Below are positions 8,914 through 16,459 of a DNA stretch of 52,452 bases, piece after piece. Below the pieces are notes generated by a model. It did not search any database and was not told the origin of the DNA. It saw nothing but the letters and a program-made list of their open reading frames with translations. Numbering within the stretch: the stretch's first letter is position 1; each line of letters begins with the position of its first letter. Source of the DNA: Gammaproteobacteria bacterium. Its GTDB lineage: Bacteria; Pseudomonadota; Gammaproteobacteria; Pseudomonadales; Azotimanducaceae. The stretch spans positions 42,474 through 94,925 of the forward strand of contig VYFT01000083.1 of the NCBI GenBank assembly GCA_009842245.1. The letters run 5' to 3'. The position numbers were made by a program, and so were the translations under genes.

Positions 8914-9603
8914 CTACCGGTTGATTGGCGGATACGGTGATTGTCCCCAATCTTGATCCGGGTATCCCAACATAAGCACCGCAAAACAAGGAACCGCCTT
9001 CGCCAGTATCATCGAGCCGTTTTGAACCTGCTCGCGATTCACGGATCCTTTGTAAGTTGCCAGTCCGTGGATGAGTTGGTTCCGAAGTACGTAAAGTAGA
9101 TCGAAGATGCAATTCAGTGCATGGTTTATGTCGCCATTGGCAGTCAACCCTGCCGTAATGGTCTTTGTTAGGTTTTTACGTTTTTCCTCCCACAGGGAGT
9201 CGGTCTGACTTTTCGTGATACGGTCAAGATCATATTTCCAATAGGTCCCGTAAATGAACCGGGTACGAAGTAAGGGGGAGATGTGTGGTCCGAAAATCGG
9301 TTGTAATGTTTTGCGGATGGAGTGGTTGTAGTCTAACCTGGTTATCTTCTCAAAATAAACCTTGTACAACGAGGGCTGATTATCGGACTCTGTTGTCGCG
9401 TACATCGAATTGAATGCGACCCAATGAAAAATGAACGAGGTGTCGAAATCTTCTTTCTCGTGGTCATGTTTGGCTTTCTCGAGCCAGCTGAGACAGCGGC
9501 GCAATCTAAGCTGATTGTCTGAAGACAACTCCGAATGTCGCTCGCGATACAAAGAGTGGAGATCTGCAGCATCGACAGGCAATGCGGAGTTCGTGACTCG
9601 CAC
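8914..9603 (-). CDS. HEPN-domain protein (Apea-like)
   Basis: 229 residues, largely alpha-helical. Near the C-terminus it carries LRNQLIHG, with Arg174 and His179 in the R-x4-H arrangement of HEPN ribonuclease active sites. The earlier stretch FIFHWVAFNSMYA (about 58-69) is typical of stand-alone Apea-type HEPN proteins. Some HEPN proteins are RNases in toxin-antitoxin or defence systems, while others only bind nucleotide or protein. No nucleotidyltransferase partner is adjacent. The start is taken as the GTG at 9603, with no clear ribosome site. It follows mmsA on the same strand by 38 bases and could be co-transcribed with it, although the functions look unrelated. Confidence 0.6.
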   Translation of the reverse strand: MRVTNSALPVDAADLHSLYRERHSELSSDNQLRLRRCLSWLEKAKHDHEKEDFDTSFIFHWVAFNSMYATTESDNQPSLYKVYFEKITRLDYNHSIRKTLQPIFGPHISPLLRTRFIYGTYWKYDLDRITKSQTDSLWEEKRKNLTKTITAGLTANGDINHALNCIFDLLYVLRNQLIHGLATYKGSVNREQVQNGSMILAKAVPCFAVLMLGYPDQDWGQSPYPPINR

Positions 9604-9641
9604 GTTGGTTTAGGTTTGGGATTCCAGCGAACTAACTAACA

Positions 9642-11165
9642 CTAGCTAGGGAACGAAAAGCGAGCTTGCTCTCGCACCCCACCTGCTGGCCAGCGTTCGG
9701 TTATGGTCTTGCGACGAGTGTAGAACCGAACTGCATCCGGACCGTAGGCAGCAAGATCCCCGAATAACGAGCGCTTCCAGCCACCAAAACTGTGCACTGC
9801 GGCCGGTACGGGCAAGGGCACATTTATCCCAACCATTCCAATCTTGATGTTTTCCGCAAAGAAGTGAGCAGCCTCGCCATCTCGTGTGAAGATACAGGTG
9901 CCATTCCCATACGGATGTTCGTCGACGATTTTCATTGCCTCTTCCTGTGTTTGAGCACGTACGATACACAAGACTGGACCAAATATCTCTTCTTGGTAGA
10001 TACGCATTGCAGGAGTCACGTGATCGAACAAACACGGCCCTAAAAAGTGTCCATTTTCATGTCCACTAACCACTAGATCTCGCCCATCAACCACAAGCTC
10101 AGCACCTTCCTCAATTCCTACATCGATATAGTCGCGCACACGCGTTAAGTGTCGATGAGAGATCAAAGGTCCCATATCGCTCGAAGGGCTAGAACCACTA
10201 TCAACTCGTAGCTTGCTGAGTCCTTGCTTTAAGTGCCCGATAAAATCAGTAGCAGTTTGTTCACCAACACAAATCGCGACTGAGATTGCCATACACCGCT
10301 CCCCGCAAGATCCGTATGCGGCACCCAAGGTTGCGTTGGCTGCTTGATCTATGTCGGCGTCGGGCATGACGATGGCGTGGTTCTTCGCGCCGCCCAAAGC
10401 TTGAACACGTTTGCCGTTCTTGGTGCCAGTCACATAAACGTGTTCTGCGACTGGAGTCGACCCGACGAAGCTCACGCTCTGAACCGTTGGGTTGGCTAGC
10501 AACGCGTCTACTGCTTCGCGATCGCCGTTGACGATATTGAAAGCCCCATCTGGGAGACCCGAATCTTGCAGCAACCATGCACAGAACATCGAAGCAGATG
10601 GATCGAGTTCGGACGGCTTGAGAACAAAGGTATTGCCGCATGCGAGCGCGATGGGATACATCCACATTGGAACCATCGCGGGGAAATTAAACGGCGTGAT
10701 ACCCGCAGCGACACCGAGCGGCTGAAACTGAGACCAGCTGTCGATGTTCGTACCCACGCTTGGGGTATGTTCGCCTTTTAAAAGCTCTGGAATACCACAC
10801 GCATATTCAACGACTTCGATTCCTCGTTGCAGTTCTCCCCTAGCGTCCTCCAGTGTTTTACCGTGTTCCTGCGTTATTAGGTTGCAGATTTCGTCGGCGT
10901 TGTCTTCCAAGAGCTGCTTAAACTTGAACATGACCCGTGCACGTTTCGCGGGCGGTGTATAACGCCACTCCGGGAAAGTCTGTTGCGCGACATTGACGGC
11001 TTCGTCCACTGTCGAACTATCGGCTAGTTCTACGATTCCAATAGTCTTCGCGGTTGCGGGGTCTTCGATTGATAACGTTCTCGTCGACCGGTTTACCATC
11101 TGGCCACCGATGAAATGGCCTAAGTTTGTGGTGGATGTTGCTTGTGAAGGTTCTCGTTGATACAT
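9642..11165 (-). CDS. mmsA: CoA-acylating methylmalonate-semialdehyde dehydrogenase MmsA
   Basis: Oxidises (methyl)malonate semialdehyde to propionyl- or acetyl-CoA in valine, thymine and inositol breakdown. The ATG at 11165 (507 residues, normal for the family) is chosen because AGAGGGGAAG precedes it; the longer frame lacks such a site. Aldehyde dehydrogenase landmarks are TPFNFPAMVP (substrate/cofactor region), the nucleotide-binding segment VSFVGSTPV, and the catalytic Cys291 in GERCMA. The C-terminus SFGGWKRSLFGD...YGPDAVRFYTRRK is diagnostic for MmsA over other aldehyde dehydrogenases. No mmsB or other valine-pathway gene is beside it. A 161-base gap separates it from hemW, so it probably has its own promoter. 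Confidence 0.92.
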   Translation of the reverse strand: MYQREPSQATSTTNLGHFIGGQMVNRSTRTLSIEDPATAKTIGIVELADSSTVDEAVNVAQQTFPEWRYTPPAKRARVMFKFKQLLEDNADEICNLITQEHGKTLEDARGELQRGIEVVEYACGIPELLKGEHTPSVGTNIDSWSQFQPLGVAAGITPFNFPAMVPMWMYPIALACGNTFVLKPSELDPSASMFCAWLLQDSGLPDGAFNIVNGDREAVDALLANPTVQSVSFVGSTPVAEHVYVTGTKNGKRVQALGGAKNHAIVMPDADIDQAANATLGAAYGSCGERCMAISVAICVGEQTATDFIGHLKQGLSKLRVDSGSSPSSDMGPLISHRHLTRVRDYIDVGIEEGAELVVDGRDLVVSGHENGHFLGPCLFDHVTPAMRIYQEEIFGPVLCIVRAQTQEEAMKIVDEHPYGNGTCIFTRDGEAAHFFAENIKIGMVGINVPLPVPAAVHSFGGWKRSLFGDLAAYGPDAVRFYTRRKTITERWPAGGVREQARFSFPS

Positions 11166-11326
11166 AGTTCTTCCCCTCTTCGCTCTCTCTACTCTCGTGC
11201 CTGTCAATCGAAAATGCGCTTTAAGCGTGCGATTTTGATCAACATTTCAATAATTGTAACCAGCAAAAATCACGAGATTTGAGAATATCAGCAACCCTTT
11301 GCGTGTTAGTCGAACCTACCTCTGTA

Positions 11327-12415
11327 TTACAAGAACTGGGCGACAACACTGTCAAGCTGTTTGAATCCCAGAGGAGTCAATCGAATCGCATCTGAATCCA
11401 TTAGACCCCAGGATCTTAACTCTTGCAGTTTCGGTTCAACCAGACTGAGTGGTAGTTGAGTTCGCGCCGTAAACTCTGATTCGGATACACCTGCCGTGAG
11501 ACGCAGTACATTCATCATGAACTCGACTGGTAGTGTGTCCTTCTCGACGGGTGTTTCCGATCCATTGACACCGTTCAGGTACGATGCTGGCATTTTTGTT
11601 TTTTTGGTTCTTACAAGCCTTTCATCGCGCCACAACTTGCCATGCGCACCAGCTCCTATACCGATGTAATCGCCAAATGTCCAATAGTTGTAGTTGTGAG
11701 CGCAGATTTGGTTGTTTCGAGCGTACGCAGAAACTTCATAGCGATGGTAGCCTGCTGTAGTGAGCACTTCTACGCCTTGAGTGCTCATTTCTAATCGATC
11801 TTCGAGAGGTGGTAACTCTGGCGGATGCTTTCCGAACACCGTATTTGGTTCTATCGTGAGTTCATACCACGAAATGTGTTGAGGCTGCAACTCAATCGCA
11901 GTGCTCAAGTCCCGAAGAGCATCTTCGATGGTTTGCTTGGGCAATCCATACATCAAATCAAGATTGACACTGGCAAAACCAGCAACTAACGCGCGCGAAC
12001 ATGCATTGTGAGCCTCGTCAGCGTTATGAATCCTTCCCAATTTAGGTAAGTAGTTGTCGTTGAACGATTGGACTCCCAAGGATAAACGATTGATACCTGC
12101 AGCCCGGTATTCCTCAAAGTCCCAGTGTTCAACGGTACCGGGATTAGCCTCCATGGTTACTTCAGCTACATCGGCAAGTTCAGGTCGCGCAAGTATTTTG
12201 GCGAACGACTGCGGTGCAAACAAACTGGGAGTCCCACCGCCGAAGTAAACGGTTGAAATTGGCGGGAAATCACGTTGGAATTCCTCGTTGAGGTCTTCGA
12301 TCAACCTTGCGACATATTGGTTTTCATCAAAACCAGCATCGTTCTCATGTGAATTGAAATCGCAATAAGGACACTTCTTAATGCACCAGGGAATGTGTAC
12401 GTATAGCCCGCTCAT
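11327..12415 (-). CDS. hemW: Radical SAM heme chaperone HemW
   Basis: HemN-like radical SAM protein that binds heme and delivers it to respiratory enzymes, rather than acting as a coproporphyrinogen oxidase. The 4Fe-4S cluster motif C11-x3-C15-x2-C18 (WCIKKCPYCDFNSH) is near the N-terminus; FGGGTPS and EANPGTVE follow as SAM-binding elements. The C-terminal HemN region (ETPVEKDTLPVEFMMNVLRL) is present. At 362 residues it is slightly short but complete. It is the last gene of the algH-to-hemW cluster; its usual partner rdgB lies just upstream, 80 bases away. Confidence 0.92.
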   Translation of the reverse strand: MSGLYVHIPWCIKKCPYCDFNSHENDAGFDENQYVARLIEDLNEEFQRDFPPISTVYFGGGTPSLFAPQSFAKILARPELADVAEVTMEANPGTVEHWDFEEYRAAGINRLSLGVQSFNDNYLPKLGRIHNADEAHNACSRALVAGFASVNLDLMYGLPKQTIEDALRDLSTAIELQPQHISWYELTIEPNTVFGKHPPELPPLEDRLEMSTQGVEVLTTAGYHRYEVSAYARNNQICAHNYNYWTFGDYIGIGAGAHGKLWRDERLVRTKKTKMPASYLNGVNGSETPVEKDTLPVEFMMNVLRLTAGVSESEFTARTQLPLSLVEPKLQELRSWGLMDSDAIRLTPLGFKQLDSVVAQFL

Positions 12416-12495
12416 ACCGGATCGAGTCTACATTGAAGACTACTATTGCGACTAAAGAAGAGAGTCCAGTTATCCTTCTCTAGATTGATAGTCCT

Positions 12496-13146
12496 TTAAT
12501 TTGCTGTGGAGCGTTGTAGCGCTCGGTCCGATAGCAACGACATTAACTTCCTTGCAGCCTTGGCGCGGTGACTATCTCTGTTTTTGACACTTGGACCGAG
12601 TTCCGCAGCAGTGAAGTCCGAGTCAAGTGGGAGAAACAACGGGTCGTAGCCAAAGCCATGTTCACCGCGCGGGTCGTCGATGATCGAACCTTGCCAGCTA
12701 CCCTCAGCAATAATCGGTCTCGCATCATCCGCGTGCTCCAAGAAGACCAGAATTGCAACAAAGCTGGCGTACACTGGTTCTTCGGCTCGTCGTTTCGCTT
12801 TGACTTGGTCTAGTAGCAGGTTGCGGTTTTCTTCGTCCGTCGCATACTCTCCTGCATAACGGCTCGAGTGAACACCAGGTTTACCACGAAGTAAGTCTAC
12901 GATTAATCCAGAATCATCCGCGATAGCAGGAATCCCTGCTCGCTGGCTAGCGTACCGAGCTTTTATTACCGCGTTCTCAACGAAAGTCTTCCCGGTTTCA
13001 GACACTGCTTTGTGCGACCAGTTCGTCAGTGGCAGAAATTCATAGGGTAATTCGCTCAACGTAGACTTTAGTTCCTCGAACTTATGCTCGTTCTGCGTAG
13101 CAATTACAACTTTAGCTTTCGCATCTGTTTGAGAGTCTCGCGCCAT
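12496..13146 (-). CDS. rdgB: XTP/dITP pyrophosphatase RdgB
   Basis: Ham1/RdgB house-cleaning enzyme that hydrolyses ITP, XTP and dITP to monophosphates and keeps deaminated purines out of nucleic acids. Motifs are ATQNEHKFEEL near the N-terminus (substrate phosphate binding), ADDSGL with the catalytic acids, GFGYDPLF, and the C-terminal KNRDSHRAKA (the SHR base-recognition motif). The ATG at 13146 (216 residues) is preferred over the TTG one codon earlier. It starts 8 bases after yggT ends, so the two are probably translated from one transcript. Confidence 0.93.
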   Translation of the reverse strand: MARDSQTDAKAKVVIATQNEHKFEELKSTLSELPYEFLPLTNWSHKAVSETGKTFVENAVIKARYASQRAGIPAIADDSGLIVDLLRGKPGVHSSRYAGEYATDEENRNLLLDQVKAKRRAEEPVYASFVAILVFLEHADDARPIIAEGSWQGSIIDDPRGEHGFGYDPLFLPLDSDFTAAELGPSVKNRDSHRAKAARKLMSLLSDRALQRSTAN

Positions 13147-13154
13147 CAAAGTTT

Positions 13155-13682
13155 CTAGGTAGGCAGCCGAGGAAGCATGGAGACGATCATAAATAACCCC
13201 AGGAGAGCCAACATGGGCGAAAAGTCGAAGCCCGCCATCGCAGGTAATACTTTACGTATGGGTCGTAATATGGGTTCCGTAAGGACATGGGCAATTTCGG
13301 TTGCGGGTGAATATACGTTCGGCGCAACCCAACTCATGATCACGGTCAAAATGATTCCGACAATATATACCACACACACAACGTTGATCGCCGACAGCAC
13401 ACCAAAGATAATGGGTATGTGAATGAGTGCAGCTCGCGCAAATGATGGATAACTAAGTAGGACCACTACAACGTGGATGATTAATACCACAACACCAGAA
13501 CTGAAGTCGATCAGACGATGTTTAGGTAGAAACCGACGCAATGGTTGAAGTACCGGGTTCGTGATCTTGGCGAACGCACTCACGATCGGGTTGTACACAT
13601 TAGCACCAGAGAGCTGGAGCAGGAATCGGAGTACGCACAACAAGCCAAAAGCACGTAGCACCATAACCAGAACAACTATCAC
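13155..13682 (-). CDS. yggT: YggT family membrane protein
   Basis: Small integral membrane protein with two tandem YggT units (about 20-90 and 105-170), each with paired membrane helices and a short NPxLxPxRRxLP-type segment (ITNPVLQPLRRFLP; LTEPILRPIRKVLP). The family is linked to osmotic tolerance and cell-envelope upkeep. The open frame extends upstream into proC, but a GTG at 13682, two bases after the proC stop and preceded by AGGAGAG, is the best start and matches the family N-terminus. The gene therefore depends on proC translation. Confidence 0.88.
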   Translation of the reverse strand: MIVVLVMVLRAFGLLCVLRFLLQLSGANVYNPIVSAFAKITNPVLQPLRRFLPKHRLIDFSSGVVVLIIHVVVVLLSYPSFARAALIHIPIIFGVLSAINVVCVVYIVGIILTVIMSWVAPNVYSPATEIAHVLTEPILRPIRKVLPAMAGFDFSPMLALLGLFMIVSMLPRLPT

Positions 13683-13684
13683 TT

Positions 13685-14491
13685 CTAAAACTCTCCTGCA
13701 ATTTTGACAGATCTGGCACATGCACTCTCTACTGCGGTGCAAACTGCCGAGTTGACTCTATTTGCTGTTAAAGATTTCAATGCTGCTTCAGTAGTACCGT
13801 TTGGGGTAATAGATTGTTCCATTAACACTTGAGGGGGTAATTTTGTATGTTCCACCATTTTGGCCGCGCCTAGTGCTGTTTGTACCACAAGTTGTTCAGC
13901 TATGGCTCGATCAAGATCTAAATTGAACCCGCCTTCAATCATAGCCTGCATTATGTAAAAGAAGTATGCTGGGCCGCTTCCCGATAACGCAGTGACGGCA
14001 TGTAATTGATCTTCTGACGAAAGCCAAAGTACCTTTCCTAGAGACTGTAGCAACTTGTCGACGAGTTCTACTTGTTTAGGACTAACGAATGAGTTAGCGA
14101 ATACTCCAGCGATTCCTGCTCCGATCAAAGAAGGAGTATTCGGCATGCAACGTACTACGGGCGTATTGGGAGGAAGCCATCCTGCTAGTCCATCCAGAGG
14201 TACACCAGCCGCAACCGAAATAATGAGCTTATCATCAAGTTGCGATGCACACTTCTTTAGAGCCGGTTGCACGTCATGTGGTTTCACGGCGAGGATGACC
14301 GTGTCCGCATTTCCCACGGCGACGGTGCTGTCGTCAGTAGCGATTACATCAGTCTTAGCAAACTTCTCAAGTTTTTCGTGATTCGGGTCCGCGACGATCA
14401 GAGATACTTCTATAGTGTCATCTTTCAAAATACCCTGTGCAATAGCGGAACCCATGTGGCCACAGCCCAAAATTGCAATGCTCAAAGTCAT
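13685..14491 (-). CDS. proC: Pyrroline-5-carboxylate reductase ProC
   Basis: Reduces pyrroline-5-carboxylate to proline with NADPH, the last step of proline synthesis. It has the Rossmann motif ILGCGHMGSAIA at the N-terminus, VVRCMPNTPSLIGAG, and the C-terminal dimer/active-site motifs ALSGSGPAYFFY and ITPNGTTEAAL. Length 268 residues, normal. The ATG at 14491 overlaps the yggS stop codon (ATGA), a classic translational-coupling arrangement. The family motif usually reads SPGGTT; here it is TPNGTT, a mild variation. Confidence 0.94.
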   Translation of the reverse strand: MTLSIAILGCGHMGSAIAQGILKDDTIEVSLIVADPNHEKLEKFAKTDVIATDDSTVAVGNADTVILAVKPHDVQPALKKCASQLDDKLIISVAAGVPLDGLAGWLPPNTPVVRCMPNTPSLIGAGIAGVFANSFVSPKQVELVDKLLQSLGKVLWLSSEDQLHAVTALSGSGPAYFFYIMQAMIEGGFNLDLDRAIAEQLVVQTALGAAKMVEHTKLPPQVLMEQSITPNGTTEAALKSLTANRVNSAVCTAVESACARSVKIAGEF

Positions 14492-15210
14492 GTTCTTGGT
14501 CCCATTAAAGCAGTTCCAATACGCACCATCGTAGTTCCTTCTTCGATTGCAATAGTGTAATCTGCTGACATCCCCATTGACAGAGTGTCCCACGCAGGTG
14601 AAGTTTGAGACTGTAATCGGTCAAAGACCGCGCGCATACGACGGAAAGACAAACGTGTCGCGTTTTGGGGAGCATTTGGGTTAGGTATCGCCATTAAACC
14701 GCGAATTTGTAGTTGAGAAAATTCTTGTAATTGTTGGACTAGCTCAGCAACTTCGTGCACGGCCACTCCAGCCTTTGTTGGTTCATCGTCAATGTTGACT
14801 TGGATACAGACATTCAATGGTACATTGGAGAATTCTTTGCGCGCCTCAGCTAACCTCTTACCAATATGAACACGATCTATCGACTGAACCCAGTCGAAAT
14901 GCTGAGCAATTTTCTTTGTTTTGTTGGACTGTACAACTCCGACATAGTGCCAAGTGCACCCTGCGGATGCGAGCGATTTTAGTTTAGGTAGTGCTTCCAC
15001 CACATAACTCTCCCCAAACTCGCGAAATCCCTGAGACAGTAGTCCGCGAATGTCTGCAACCGACTTCTGTTTACTCACCGCCAAAACTCTTACCTCCTCC
15101 GGATCTCGGTTAGCTCGGAGTGCAGCCGCGCGAATCTCATCCCTGAATCGGTTGATCCGTTGTTCAATATTTGGCGTCGGAACTGAAATTTCCGCGGGGG
15201 GCGCTAACAC
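14488..15210 (-). CDS. yggS: PLP homeostasis protein YggS (YggS/PROSC family)
   Basis: A single-domain pyridoxal-phosphate-binding TIM barrel that buffers free PLP and has no known catalytic role. Lys47 in VLAVSKQKSV is the expected Schiff-base lysine. HYVGVVQSNKTKKI and the phosphate-binding SMGMSADYTIAIEEGTTMVRIGTALMG match the family. The usual FGENY reads FGESY here. The start is taken as the GTG at 15210, seven bases after the ruvX stop, but no ribosome site precedes it and the first ~14 residues look non-conserved, so a slightly later start is possible. Confidence 0.92.
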   Translation of the reverse strand: MLAPPAEISVPTPNIEQRINRFRDEIRAAALRANRDPEEVRVLAVSKQKSVADIRGLLSQGFREFGESYVVEALPKLKSLASAGCTWHYVGVVQSNKTKKIAQHFDWVQSIDRVHIGKRLAEARKEFSNVPLNVCIQVNIDDEPTKAGVAVHEVAELVQQLQEFSQLQIRGLMAIPNPNAPQNATRLSFRRMRAVFDRLQSQTSPAWDTLSMGMSADYTIAIEEGTTMVRIGTALMGPRT

Positions 15211-15217
15211 GGTGGAT

Positions 15218-15628
15218 CTAGCGGCGAGAAACGATCAGGTCATGCAACCAAGTCTCGCCAATCGCGACCGCGGCGAGCGCGTGATCCGCGCTCTTAGTGC
15301 CTTCACGTTCTGCGGCTTCGTAAGAACTTAAGCGTTCATCGACGAAATGTACAGGCAACTGAAATCTTTTCTCTAGAAATGACCCAAATTTGCGCGCGGC
15401 TCTTGACATTTTCGATTCACTACTGTCCATGTTTAATGGAAGTCCAACAACCAAATCTGTAGGTTGCCATGCGTCAACTAGAAAGTCTAGTTGGTCGACA
15501 TTGGGTTTCCCGTGGTTTGCGGTTAGTGTGCATTTAGGACCGACGATTCGAGAGGTCACTTCTACACTGGCGACACCGATGTGTTTCATCCCAAAATCGA
15601 ACGTTAACGCACCTTTCCGGCGACGCAT
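15218..15628 (-). CDS. ruvX: Putative Holliday junction resolvase RuvX (YqgF)
   Basis: RNase H-fold nuclease family required for 16S rRNA 5' maturation and also proposed to resolve Holliday junctions. The fold elements are the first catalytic Asp in LTFDFGMKHIGVA, GLPLNMDSSES, VDERLSSYEA with the catalytic Glu, and KSADHALAAVAI with the final Asp. 136 residues is standard. Its ATG directly abuts the algH stop codon (TAA then ATG), so the two are translated as a unit. The first motif has Met where Thr is common. Confidence 0.92.
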   Translation of the reverse strand: MRRRKGALTFDFGMKHIGVASVEVTSRIVGPKCTLTANHGKPNVDQLDFLVDAWQPTDLVVGLPLNMDSSESKMSRAARKFGSFLEKRFQLPVHFVDERLSSYEAAEREGTKSADHALAAVAIGETWLHDLIVSRR

Positions 15629-16201
15629 TTAGGCATCGCCTCCGTGAAACACGAACTTGTCAAAGTCCATGTTGAGTTGATCGGAGAGTTTCTGTAATCG
15701 GCTGTCAAACGGTTCGTCGAATAAAATCTGTCGGTCGGCTGGACAGGTAACCCAAGCATTGTCTTCAAGTTCGCTTTCAAGTTGTCCTGGACCCCAACCA
15801 GCGTATCCCAAGAGAAACAAGTATTCTTGAGGGCCATTGCCCTCGGCGATAGCCTTTAAGGTCTCGTAGACGCCACCATGACTTTCTTGCATGGTGACCG
15901 ATATGTCGTCGGTGACCTTAAACGTTTCGTCAGTACTGAACTCACTGGTATGAATCATGCTTGGGAAGGTGCGACTCACCGGACCACCTTCGAGCATCAT
16001 TCCTTTGACTTCACGTTTGGTCTTGAGCTCTACGCGAACGAGGACGTCCTTCAACGAGACAGGTGTCGGTCGATTGACGATAAAACCCATCGCGCCCTCT
16101 TGATTGTGTTTGACTAGGAGCGTAACCGAATCTTCAAAGTACGAATCTGTTTGGATCGGGAGTGCGAGTAAGAAATGGTTTATGAGAGAATCAGCGTCCA
16201 T
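15629..16201 (-). CDS. algH: UPF0301 family protein AlgH/YqgE
   Basis: 190 residues. The N-terminal FLLALPIQTDSYFEDSVTLL and the motifs GAMGFIVNRP, LEGGPV and FLLGYAGWGPGQLESE are hallmarks of UPF0301. The molecular role is not settled; in some pseudomonads it affects alginate and secondary-metabolite regulation. It is the first gene of the algH-ruvX-yggS-proC-yggT-rdgB-hemW run. In related bacteria it usually follows gshB and tonB, which here lie 14 kb upstream in the same orientation. No ribosome site precedes its ATG (see the promoter entry). Confidence 0.93.
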   Translation of the reverse strand: MDADSLINHFLLALPIQTDSYFEDSVTLLVKHNQEGAMGFIVNRPTPVSLKDVLVRVELKTKREVKGMMLEGGPVSRTFPSMIHTSEFSTDETFKVTDDISVTMQESHGGVYETLKAIAEGNGPQEYLFLLGYAGWGPGQLESELEDNAWVTCPADRQILFDEPFDSRLQKLSDQLNMDFDKFVFHGGDA

Positions 16202-16211
16202 TCAATAATGA

Positions 16212-16240
16212 TATATTTGTGATTTAAATATTGGCGACAA
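16212..16240 (-). promoter_or_regulatory. Candidate promoter of the algH operon
   Basis: On the minus strand TTGTCG (16240-16235), a 17-base spacer and AATATA (16217-16212). A start about 7 bases downstream would fall only a few bases before the algH ATG, and there is no Shine-Dalgarno there, so the message may be leaderless. The match is moderate. Confidence 0.35.
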
Positions 16241-16459
16241 GTGCAGGTAATTCTGTATGGAACTCGACCCTCATGGGACGGTCATACGCAGGTGCAATTT
16301 TGAGCACGGCACCCGAATAAATTTTGCACGAAGGTAGTGGTTTCCTTAGTTCTACTTGAACAGGATTGATCCTGCTGTATTAGATACCTAGTATTCTGCA
16401 AACCGATCTAGTGCCGCGCTGAAATTTCGAGCGTCACTCCTCCTCAACTAAACACTCAC

